Counted from the first letter of the stretch, positions 1-5,601 are shown. The stretch: DNA of 5,601 bases from Candidatus Heimdallarchaeota archaeon (GCA_030602675.1 JAUVZH010000214.1:1-5601), one strand, 5' to 3'. Program-made: numbers and translations. The notes: generated by a model from the sequence alone, not told the origin.

Positions 1-677
1 TCAATAAATAATGAGATCATTCGATCTATTTGTTCTTCAGTATAAATCCAATAATCATCAACTTCTTTTAGAATTTGCACTAGATTCGGATGGTTTACGA
101 GATCCCTGGGAACTCCTCTATCTAGTTCCTTTACATATATAGAAGTTGACTCTTTTGTATATTCCCGCATCTTTTGACCTCTGATTCTTCCAACAAAATA
201 AAACAATGAACTAATTATTGCTTTTTTAACACTTAAGCTATCATCAGTTTTCAATAAATTTTCAAATAAATCTAGCAACTTATGAGTTTCATCATATGAA
301 AACAAATCAGGAATATACCTAACAATTGCTTCTCTTACTTCGCAATCTTTCGTATACAAAAATTCAGCTAGTTTTTGTTTTCTCAATTGTTTATCATAAG
401 TTGATAATCCATATTTAGCAAATTCATTGATTATAATATAGTATTCTTCTGTCAGTAATTCTGCAAGAAGGTTAAAGCATTCATTTTCAGATCCAACTTC
501 AATCGACATAGTTTTACAGACTAAAGCAAAATTATCATTATGTGGCTTAAAGAGTCTTTCAAGTACAATTAATTCTCTTTCATGTTTATCTTCGTCTATT
601 TTTGCATATTCATCAAGAATCTTCTTACTTAAAATCTCAACCTTTTCCTCTAAAATCTTTTTTCCATCCTTTTGCAT
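1..677 (-). CDS. HEAT-repeat-like helical protein of unknown function (3' end beyond left edge)
   Basis: I do not recognise a named family. An ATG at 677 opens a frame that runs without a stop to base 1, giving 225 residues; the C-terminus is off the window. An in-frame TGA lies a few codons upstream, so this is the only likely ATG. The protein looks entirely alpha-helical, charged and cytoplasmic, with no signal peptide or membrane segment. Two helix pairs resemble HEAT repeats: about residues 101-127, containing DCEVREAIVRYIPDL, and about 133-163, containing SVKKAIISSLFYF. Both show the D-x-x-V-[RK]-x-A pattern at the start of the second helix. The N-terminal 45 residues are lysine/glutamate-rich and probably helical. 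The gene lies 33 bases after nuclease D and has its own TATA-like box. HEAT-like proteins act as scaffolds or binding surfaces; a role alongside the nucleases is only inferred from position. The frame is well supported, the fold moderately, the function not at all. Confidence 0.75.
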   Translation of the reverse strand, partial: MQKDGKKILEEKVEILSKKILDEYAKIDEDKHERELIVLERLFKPHNDNFALVCKTMSIEVGSENECFNLLAELLTEEYYIIINEFAKYGLSTYDKQLRKQKLAEFLYTKDCEVREAIVRYIPDLFSYDETHKLLDLFENLLKTDDSLSVKKAIISSLFYFVGRIRGQKMREYTKESTSIYVKELDRGVPRDLVNHPNLVQILKEVDDYWIYTEEQIDRMISLFI

Positions 678-700
678 TAAATATCAACTACTCTAATACT

Positions 701-712
701 AATATACTTTTC
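701..712 (-). promoter_or_regulatory. Candidate BRE/TATA element for the HEAT-like gene
   Basis: On the minus strand a purine-rich GAAAAG is followed directly by TATATT. The TATATT covers positions -29 to -24 relative to the ATG at 677, the spacing expected of an archaeal TATA box serving a leaderless transcript. The GAAAAG would be the TFB-recognition element and overlaps the end of the preceding gene. No Shine-Dalgarno sequence precedes this ATG, which fits leaderless translation. Such AT-rich matches arise easily by chance in this composition. Confidence 0.35.
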
Positions 713-1466
713 ACAATATAATTACTTCACAAGCATCTCGATAAATGCAATAAGTATCCCTCGGAGAACAATTCTCTCTCTTTATCCAGTTTGGAGATTG
801 TATTTCTTCCTTAACTGTTAGTAGAAATTGCTCGAATTTTGTAACATCATTTTTTGTAATTTCCTTCCTCCAGAACTCTCCAGTCTCATAATAGTAAGTA
901 GCTACTTCTACCACTTCCCAGAGGCCCCCCTTGCCATCAATAATTGGTAGTTCATCTGCTAAGAGTTTTGCATAAAAAATCATTTCCTGTTCATCAAATG
1001 GTTGTCTCTTTGGTTTGTAATCTAATACTCTACACTTCCCTTCCTTATCCAACTGATCCACTCTATCAATTTGCCCTCGATAAAGCTCATTTTGAAGATA
1101 CCATTCAGTTTTTACTGGTAACCAATAGTCAGGATTCTGCTTGTATCTCTCAGCTTCCACTTCGTAAAATGATTTGATTATTCGATTATCTTCTGCTTTT
1201 TCTGTAGTTGGTGGTGGTAGTCCTTTTATTATCCTCTCTGAGTTCTTTTTGTGAAAGTCCATGAACCAGTAGTGCCACCTCATTCCTCTTTGTGACTCTG
1301 GTGAGAATTTACTATAGTCTCTCCTCCCTCTCGGTCCTAAAGGTTTTCCTTGGTTTAGATCTTTTATTAGATAGAATTTGAATGGACATTCTAGGTATGC
1401 TTTGAATTCTGTCTTGCTAATGTTAAAGGACTCGATATCTGTCATCTTCAACAGATCAACAGACAT
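711..1466 (-). CDS. RecB/Cas4-like PD-(D/E)XK nuclease with probable Fe-S cluster
   Basis: This 251-residue protein is a probable DNA nuclease of the RecB/Cas4-type PD-(D/E)XK group (Pfam PDDEXK_1-like). An early cysteine lies in YLECPFKFYL (C27), as in Cas4 and AddB. Then come H65 in MRWHYW, G131-D134 in GQIDRVD, and D149-K151 in VLDYKPK, which would be the metal-binding core. The helix that usually carries Q-x-x-x-Y reads QEMIFYAKLL, with E161 at the usual Q position and Q one residue earlier. Three C-terminal cysteines (C233, C240, C246; CIYRDAC at the end) complete a four-Cys set that could hold a [4Fe-4S] cluster; the first gap, six residues, is wider than the common two. No cas1, cas2 or CRISPR array is in the window, so I do not call it cas4. 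The ATG at 1466 is the first after an in-frame stop; an ATG at 1445 (residue 8) is a real alternative. It lies 36 bases after the Mrr gene. Confidence 0.87.
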   Translation of the reverse strand: MSVDLLKMTDIESFNISKTEFKAYLECPFKFYLIKDLNQGKPLGPRGRRDYSKFSPESQRGMRWHYWFMDFHKKNSERIIKGLPPPTTEKAEDNRIIKSFYEVEAERYKQNPDYWLPVKTEWYLQNELYRGQIDRVDQLDKEGKCRVLDYKPKRQPFDEQEMIFYAKLLADELPIIDGKGGLWEVVEVATYYYETGEFWRKEITKNDVTKFEQFLLTVKEEIQSPNWIKRENCSPRDTYCIYRDACEVIIL

Positions 1467-1471
1467 TTTAC

Positions 1472-1479
1472 TTTTTATA
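1472..1479 (-). promoter_or_regulatory. Weak candidate TATA box before the Cas4-like nuclease gene
   Basis: The minus strand reads TATAAAAA in the 36-base gap between the Mrr gene and the Cas4-like gene. It is too close (5 bases) to the ATG at 1466, but it covers -34 to -27 relative to the in-frame ATG at 1445. If it is used, translation would start at residue 8. If it is not, the gene is read through from the Mrr gene. Chance occurrence is likely in such AT-rich sequence. Confidence 0.2.
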
Positions 1480-1502
1480 ATGCTAAATTCTCATTTAGCT
1501 CT

Positions 1503-2360
1503 TTAAAAGCGAAATTTGAAGAGTGTTACACCTACTTGGTACTCTACAAGAAGTTCCACTAATTTTTCTCCAGTGATTAATTTTATCTTTGAGTTTTTTT
1601 CTGCTTCTTGTTTTGCATCTCTTGAAAAATCTAATGTAGTTATCAGGATACCTGCTTTGTACTGGTTATTTGTTACAACCCCACTTAAATCTCTAACTTC
1701 CTTAGGAGGAACTTTATTTCCTTTTTGAAGTCTTTTTGCTTGTAAACAAATAATATCAAGTTGCAATTCATCTTGATATACAAGAGCATCAATTCCTCTA
1801 TCACCACTTCGACCAGTAACCACCGTCTCTCCGTATCCCATTGCTTCTAATAAATCACAAACTATCTGTTCAAATTTATCTGGAGTTACTGTCAGTAATT
1901 TAGCTAGTAACTCATCTTCAAGGACTTCAAGATATTTGCTGTAGCCAAATTCTATTATGTCTAATGGATTTTCATCTTCTAAATTATCAATTGTTTTTGA
2001 TGGTAAGATTGTTTTAGTTTCTTGCTTTATTGATTCCTGTACTTTTTTCAAGCTCTTCATTGCAGTAGTATAATCTGCTGTTGTATCTAAAGTTGATACA
2101 AATTCCCTTCCTACTTCTGTCATTTCCCAGAATCCTTCGCTATTCAATATAATACCATATCTTTGTAATGTGTCTAAAGCCCACCCAATGGTGTTGTAAA
2201 CTACTTTGTTGTTTGATAGTTTACGTTTTAGACTTAATTCTTCTGGAGTTATTTCGAAGATTTCAATAAGATATTTATTGATATTAGTCTTTTTTTGCTT
2301 ACCATTTTCAAATAGAAATTTGCTAATTGGTTTATAAAGCTCTTCTTTTTCAGGAATCAT
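1503..2360 (-). CDS. mrr: Mrr-family type IV restriction endonuclease
   Basis: Mrr enzymes cut modified (methylated) DNA in the cytoplasm without a partner methyltransferase. Numbered from the ATG at 2360 (285 residues), LYKPISKFL at 8-16 opens a winged-helix Mrr_N-type domain to about residue 91. A charged linker follows, then the Mrr_cat domain from about 162. Its motifs are E164 in FEQIVCDLL, GRSGDRGID ending in catalytic D191, and Q207-x-K209 in CLQAKR. ILITTLDFS follows, and GEKLVELLVEYQVGV closes the domain. All match my memory of E. coli Mrr (about 304 residues), so the assignment is strong. The frame stays open to a TTG at 2429 that overlaps the preceding stop as TTGA and would add 23 residues. 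I prefer ATG 2360 because it aligns with the usual Mrr N-terminus and has GTGAT six bases upstream. The catalytic residues look intact. It follows gene B closely and is probably co-transcribed with it. Confidence 0.92.
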   Translation of the reverse strand: MIPEKEELYKPISKFLFENGKQKKTNINKYLIEIFEITPEELSLKRKLSNNKVVYNTIGWALDTLQRYGIILNSEGFWEMTEVGREFVSTLDTTADYTTAMKSLKKVQESIKQETKTILPSKTIDNLEDENPLDIIEFGYSKYLEVLEDELLAKLLTVTPDKFEQIVCDLLEAMGYGETVVTGRSGDRGIDALVYQDELQLDIICLQAKRLQKGNKVPPKEVRDLSGVVTNNQYKAGILITTLDFSRDAKQEAEKNSKIKLITGEKLVELLVEYQVGVTLFKFRF

Positions 2361-2366
2361 TTCTTC

Positions 2367-2371
2367 ATCAC
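2367..2371 (-). promoter_or_regulatory. Possible Shine-Dalgarno element before ATG 2360 of the Mrr gene
   Basis: The minus strand reads GTGAT followed by six bases and the ATG. GTGAT matches part of the GGAGGTGAT complement of the 16S rRNA 3' end at a workable spacing. It helps choose ATG 2360 over the upstream TTG at 2429, but a five-base match is weak. Confidence 0.3.
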
Positions 2372-2425
2372 TTTTTCCAATCTTTTTATTTAATTTTGAG
2401 ATGGTTAACTTGGAATTAAGCCAAA

Positions 2426-3397
2426 TCAATCTAAAATCGAAATACCATTTCGAATTATAATTTCCGCTAGACGTTTTCCATCAATCAGTTCAATGTTTAA
2501 ACCTTTTTCTTCTTCTTTACTAGTTTTATATTCAAGTATATCATCTGCAAACTTGCCTGTTGTTACTACCCATCCTATTATAGCACTTTCAGCATCCATA
2601 CCATCTATTAATTGGTCCACAACATTGTTTTTTGTAAAGTCATTTGATTGATCGTGGTGCTTTACTTGTACTGCTAAAGTATATTCCCCAATATCTGCTA
2701 TACTTACTGTTGTGATAATATCTGCACCTTTGTCTATTTTTCGAGGGATAATTTTAGAATCTGTGTTGGTTAATTTATCAATTATTTTTTTTACCAAACG
2801 TTCAAGATCCCAATCATTCATTTTTCCACTTATAAGTTCCTTGTGCGTGACTTGAATCAATTTTCTTTCTAGAACATCATCAAATGTAGCGTCAGGATCT
2901 TTAAGAATTTCATCAATATCTGATATAAATTCTGAAGCTCGAACACAAGTGTGATGAGCCTTCATACGCAATTGAAGTTTGGCAGGTGCTCGATTTCGAG
3001 GGATGGGTTGCTTATTATTTAACCACTTCACTTCACGTTGGTGAGAACCATCGTAATCTAAAGCTTCTTTATCGTAAATTACATGCCCAGTTACTTCACA
3101 CACATAAAAATTAGCTGAATCGGGAACAATAACATAATCACCAATATTTATTTCCCTAATAATTCGCCAGATATTACCAGCGTTTTGGGATATTCGATTA
3201 GTTTCCTCTGGTTTATAGTTATATGATTTCTGTATTATTTCTTTAAAATCAGAGAATTTTAATTTTTGATCAGTCAAATTTGTTTCAGACCAACCAGCGT
3301 AAATTCGATTTTTTTCTAGAGCAAGTTTCACTGAACGTTTTCTATATTTCTTTATTCGGAAAACAAAAGCTCCTTTTCCATTTTTTTCATTAGTCAT
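2426..3397 (-). CDS. PUA/EVE-like domain fused to Mrr-type PD-(D/E)XK nuclease
   Basis: This is a probable single-chain, modification-dependent restriction endonuclease. Numbered from the ATG at 3397 (323 residues), the first half (about 8-160) is a beta-rich module. It has YAGW at 33-36, GDYVIVP at 86-92, a YVCEVTG strand and HQREVKWL at 119-126. That GD-V-V-P ... EVTG ... H-x-R-x-V-x-W pattern is typical of PUA/EVE-like domains attached to restriction nucleases, several of which bind modified bases. The second half (about 194-323) is an Mrr_cat-like nuclease: E199 in DLERLV, D226 in KGADI, Q244-x-K246 in VQVKHH, VVTTGKF, and IDGKRLAEIII near the end. I place the start at 3397 because GGAG lies eight bases upstream of it; an ATG at 3415 is in frame but has no such signal. 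The stop overlaps the TTG alternative start of the Mrr gene. The substrate is not readable from sequence. Confidence 0.85.
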   Translation of the reverse strand: MTNEKNGKGAFVFRIKKYRKRSVKLALEKNRIYAGWSETNLTDQKLKFSDFKEIIQKSYNYKPEETNRISQNAGNIWRIIREINIGDYVIVPDSANFYVCEVTGHVIYDKEALDYDGSHQREVKWLNNKQPIPRNRAPAKLQLRMKAHHTCVRASEFISDIDEILKDPDATFDDVLERKLIQVTHKELISGKMNDWDLERLVKKIIDKLTNTDSKIIPRKIDKGADIITTVSIADIGEYTLAVQVKHHDQSNDFTKNNVVDQLIDGMDAESAIIGWVVTTGKFADDILEYKTSKEEEKGLNIELIDGKRLAEIIIRNGISILD

Positions 3398-3405
3398 ATA
3401 GATTT

Positions 3406-3409
3406 CTCC
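3406..3409 (-). promoter_or_regulatory. Shine-Dalgarno site deciding the start of gene B
   Basis: GGAG on the minus strand stands eight bases before the ATG at 3397. It lies downstream of the alternative ATG at 3415 and cannot serve that one. It is the clearest ribosome binding site in the window and supports a 323-residue product rather than 329. Confidence 0.6.
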
Positions 3410-3443
3410 AAACATAAATCGTGCTTTTTATTCATGATAATTC

Positions 3444-3451
3444 TATTTAAA
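3444..3451 (-). promoter_or_regulatory. Candidate TATA box for the B-C gene pair
   Basis: The 107-base gap between genes A and B contains TTTAAATA on the minus strand. An archaeal start site about 24 bases downstream would fall near 3420. That would give a leader of about 20 bases carrying the GGAG site before ATG 3397. The geometry is coherent, but the match is short and the gap is AT-rich, so read-through from gene A is also possible. Confidence 0.3.
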
Positions 3452-3504
3452 ATAATTTAGGTATAAGACTTTTAGAAATTCCATTTCAATTCTTTATTAC
3501 AATG

Positions 3505-4767
3505 TCATTCTTGAAACATATCATCAGTGATTATGCCATCAGACATAAAGAAATTAGTTTCGATGTAATCTAAGTTGAAATTTAGTTTAAACTTTTGATT
3601 GAGTAATTTGAGAAGATTTGCAGCAGTTATCATTATAACCGAATGTACCGCAGAATCTCTTTTTACTAGTTTTATTTTTTTATTTTCATTTTCTTTAAAT
3701 TCGCTTGATACTAGTACAAAATAGAATTTTTCATATTGCATTCCATACTTATACTTCTTGTTCTTGATGTATTCAGTTATAGCTCTGTAATCAGTACCGA
3801 TTGAGTAAAAATTACTTCTACATTTAGCATCAAAAATAACACAATATCTTTCTCTTACTGCAAAAGCTACTCCATCAGGTTCTCGTCCTGCTCCTTGTCC
3901 TAAGTATATAACTTCAAATCCCATAATTTCAAATAGCTTCCCAATTTTCTTTTCAAAGATTTTCACATCTTTTCTATCTTCACTTCTAGAAAGTTGTTCT
4001 AAGTTCCCAAAGTATAGTCCTACAAATTCTAATTCATATGAACTCTCTAATCGACCTTTCTCCTTAGGTATAATTTCTTTAGCTCTCTCCTCGTTTTCTT
4101 CACCATAATGGTAAAACATATGTTCAATATCATAAAGAGTTAAATTGGTTTTTTGTTTTGATTCTATATAGCTTTTGTATTCAAACGTGACATGATAAAA
4201 TTGCTCATAACACTCATCAATCTCTTTTTCCCATAGATTTTCCAAAACTCCTAACTCATCTAATTTTACTATGCTTTTTTTATAATATGCTGGGAAGGTT
4301 TCTATATCTTGAATTTGCCATAAAAAGCTAAGGAAAAATGGAATATGTCCAGTATTTGGAGCTTTACTTCTTACTTCAACAATTTCTTGAATTTCTAAAA
4401 CAAATTCTTCAAGAAGTCTTATCTTTTCCTTTGCTTCATCAACATCTTTTGGAATTTTAATTGTAGTGATTAATAGCTGAGTCAATTTATCTGTATCTTC
4501 AGCTGAATTAAATAGCATATTGAAAAACATTTGACCAGAAAAACCTGAAAATCCCCAGACTCCTCGGTTTCTTTTAAGAGCACTATCAAGTGTTGTTTTA
4601 AAGGAAGTTAAATCAACTTTTTTTTCTAGAAAATTTTCTATTATAGTTTTAAGCTCAGGCAACTGTTCAAAACGCGTGTTATCTAGTTCATCCATTTCAC
4701 TTTGATCTTTACTTACATAGTCCAAGTACATTTTTTCAAAAATTGAGTTCTTTTCCATCCTTTTCAC
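3505..4767 (-). CDS. Restriction endonuclease-like protein with FokI-like cleavage domain
   Basis: This 420-residue cytoplasmic protein is probably a DNA endonuclease. Its N-terminal half carries GVWGFSGFSGQMFFNML at about 69-85 and HIPFFLSFLWQIQD at 141-154. I remember this module from restriction-type and McrB-like proteins; its role is uncertain, perhaps DNA or partner recognition. The C-terminal third (about 268-420) is a PD-(D/E)XK domain: E272 in FEKKIGKLFE, P297-D298-G299 in REPDGVAF, and D313-x-K315 in IFDAKCR. TDYRAITEYI and FYFVLVSSEFK follow. The order and spacing PDG ... D-x-K, then a helix and FVxxSxxF, resemble the FokI cleavage domain (D450, D467, K469), so I call it FokI-like without claiming its specificity. 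All catalytic positions are present. The start is GTG at 4767 or ATG at 4758; an in-frame TAA lies just upstream and neither start has a good ribosome site. No methyltransferase neighbours it, unlike classical FokI. Confidence 0.85.
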   Translation of the reverse strand: MKRMEKNSIFEKMYLDYVSKDQSEMDELDNTRFEQLPELKTIIENFLEKKVDLTSFKTTLDSALKRNRGVWGFSGFSGQMFFNMLFNSAEDTDKLTQLLITTIKIPKDVDEAKEKIRLLEEFVLEIQEIVEVRSKAPNTGHIPFFLSFLWQIQDIETFPAYYKKSIVKLDELGVLENLWEKEIDECYEQFYHVTFEYKSYIESKQKTNLTLYDIEHMFYHYGEENEERAKEIIPKEKGRLESSYELEFVGLYFGNLEQLSRSEDRKDVKIFEKKIGKLFEIMGFEVIYLGQGAGREPDGVAFAVRERYCVIFDAKCRSNFYSIGTDYRAITEYIKNKKYKYGMQYEKFYFVLVSSEFKENENKKIKLVKRDSAVHSVIMITAANLLKLLNQKFKLNFNLDYIETNFFMSDGIITDDMFQE

Positions 4768-4841
4768 GACACTATACTTACCAACTTAGCTCATCCTTGT
4801 ATTAAAAAAATTGTTATCCTCGCTTTAACTTGAGATTTTTT

Positions 4842-4849
4842 ATTATAAA
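4842..4849 (-). promoter_or_regulatory. Candidate TATA box for the nuclease gene cluster
   Basis: In the 266-base gap ahead of gene A the minus strand reads TTTATAAT, followed by an A-run. A start site 24-27 bases downstream would leave a leader of about 50 bases before GTG 4767. Another AT-rich stretch with a T-run at 4799-4810 is closer to the gene and is a competing candidate. This gap is the widest in the window and is the natural place for the promoter of the A-B-C-D series. Confidence 0.25.
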
Positions 4850-4954
4850 TCAAATGGATTGAACACAACAAGAACTAATTATGATAAAATAAGAACAATT
4901 ATTTTCTATCTATTCATTCCAATTCTTTGTAAGCTTTATTCGAGCAATCTATAT

Positions 4955-4960
4955 AAAAAA
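4955..4960 (-). terminator. Possible T-run terminator after gene F
   Basis: Six consecutive T on the minus strand lie about 75 bases past the stop of gene F. Archaeal termination commonly uses short oligo-T tracts without a hairpin, and I see no hairpin here. A T-run of this length is frequent in AT-rich spacers, so the call is weak. Confidence 0.2.
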
Positions 4961-5033
4961 CATTTTCTTTAAACTATTGACTAATTTATTTTTATTTAAT
5001 TCATTAATATATATACGCATATGTCATTAAAGT

Positions 5034-5601
5034 CTATTTTTCTAAGTACAAGTCCTCCTTGTATCTTCTCTTTCTTCTATAAACAACGAATGCAATAGCT
5101 CCAACTGTAGTAATTCCTGGTAGGAAGAACAAATAGTAAAGATTTGATTTCGATCCATTTTCAGAATTGAAATTAATGAACTCCCCGAATTGATAGTCTT
5201 GCATATTATAATTCTCCAATTTATATTGAAAATTGAGTGATACCTTAACAGATTTACCATCAATTTTTCCTATAACCCATCCTCGAAGACCGAATCCTTG
5301 AACTAATCCTGTTTCGTTATCTATCGCGAAGTGAAAATTATTACCAAAAGAAATGTCAGAAGGATAGTCACTATTATCGGTTAGTATTCTTCCGAATCCT
5401 GCATCTACTTCTCCACCTACCCAACTTTCAAATATAAGTATTCCATCAGTCATTGAATGGCTATACAAACATTCAATATCAGGATACAAGTAAGCCCATC
5501 TGCTAAAGTAATAACGGATATCTTCTCCTAAAGTTTCAGGTGAAATCAAATAATCATTATACCTAGGATCAAAAAAGGGCAAGATTTTGTATAATATTAA
5601 A
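5034..5601 (-). CDS. C-terminal part of a membrane-anchored extracytoplasmic protein (5' end beyond right edge)
   Basis: I do not recognise a named family. The frame is open from base 5601 to the stop at 5034, giving 188 residues in the window. A TTG at 5582 could be read as a start, but there is no stop upstream of it and it has no ribosome site, so I treat this as the end of a longer protein. Numbered from the TTG, residues 1-145 are soluble and rich in aromatic residues, aspartate and asparagine, apparently beta-rich. They include AIDNETGLVQGFGLRG and a strand-like VSLNFQYKLENYN. Residues about 148-168 form one hydrophobic segment (YYLFFLPGITTVGAIAFVVY), followed by RRKRR and a ten-residue tail. 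The basic tail places the C-terminus inside and the bulk outside the cell. This architecture is common in archaeal surface proteins with an N-terminal signal peptide. It is separated from the nuclease cluster by 266 bases and is probably unrelated to it. Confidence 0.75.
   Translation of the reverse strand, partial: LILYKILPFFDPRYNDYLISPETLGEDIRYYFSRWAYLYPDIECLYSHSMTDGILIFESWVGGEVDAGFGRILTDNSDYPSDISFGNNFHFAIDNETGLVQGFGLRGWVIGKIDGKSVKVSLNFQYKLENYNMQDYQFGEFINFNSENGSKSNLYYLFFLPGITTVGAIAFVVYRRKRRYKEDLYLEK

Noticed and set aside
944..1177. Plus-strand 77-codon open frame
   Set aside because: It lies antisense inside the Cas4-like nuclease gene, which has clear family motifs; the plus-strand translation has no recognisable features and no promoter or ribosome site.
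711..1466. Calling this gene cas4 of a CRISPR system
   Set aside because: No CRISPR repeats, cas1 or cas2 are in the window, and the neighbours are restriction-type nucleases.
1516..1728. Plus-strand 70-codon open frame
   Set aside because: It is antisense to the Mrr catalytic domain and reads as a low-complexity shadow of it.
3482..3495. Near-repeat of 14 bases shared with 4915-4928 (13 of 14 identical), downstream of the stops of genes A and F
   Set aside because: One short mismatched pair in AT-rich spacers is not enough to call a repeat, attachment site or terminator.
4768..5033. Hidden small gene, RNA gene or mobile-element end in the widest spacer
   Set aside because: Start codons on either strand are followed quickly by stops, except a short frame antisense to gene F. 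No inverted terminal repeats, strong hairpin or tRNA-like fold was seen; only AT-rich promoter-like and T-run sequence.
5073..5144. LPGIT followed by a hydrophobic stretch and RRKRR as an LPXTG-type sortase signal
   Set aside because: The motif is not LPxTG, the hydrophobic segment starts before it, and ten residues follow the basic cluster, longer than a usual sorting signal. A simple transmembrane anchor fits better.
5042..5263. Second minus-strand 73-codon frame inside gene F
   Set aside because: It overlaps gene F in another frame; gene F has a coherent ectodomain, membrane segment and basic tail, while this frame has none.

Overview
The window is AT-rich (roughly one third G+C by eye) and every credible gene lies on the minus strand, so transcription runs from right to left. 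Most starts lack a strong Shine-Dalgarno sequence, although one gene has a clear GGAG. TATA-like boxes sit about 25 bases ahead of some starts. The gene at the right edge ends in a C-terminal membrane anchor with a basic tail, a layout common in archaeal surface proteins. Together these suggest an archaeon, perhaps an Asgard lineage, but this is inference: no rRNA, tRNA or marker gene is present, and an AT-rich bacterium is not excluded.

Layout in order of transcription: (F) 5601-5034, the C-terminal part of a membrane-anchored extracytoplasmic protein whose 5' end is outside the window. A 266-base AT-rich spacer (5033-4768) follows. (A) 4767-3505, a 420-residue protein with a WGFSGFSGQMFF-type N-terminal domain and a FokI-like PD-D-x-K nuclease end. 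(B) 3397-2426, a PUA/EVE-like domain fused to an Mrr-type nuclease. (C) 2360-1503 (or from TTG 2429), a canonical Mrr endonuclease with a winged-helix N-terminus. (D) 1466-711, a RecB/Cas4-like PD-(D/E)XK nuclease with four cysteines suited to an iron-sulfur cluster. (E) 677 to beyond the left edge, a helical HEAT-like protein.

The main observation is that A, B, C and D are four consecutive co-directional genes, each a PD-(D/E)XK nuclease of a different subfamily, with no methyltransferase, helicase or ATPase among them. At least two (B and C) look like modification-dependent (type IV) restriction enzymes. The region therefore reads as part of a defence island. It could be a stack of independent single-protein systems or a multi-nuclease system, and the sequence alone cannot decide. 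Stretches between genes are short; they hold candidate TATA boxes and T-runs, and no RNA gene, CRISPR array or insertion sequence was seen.
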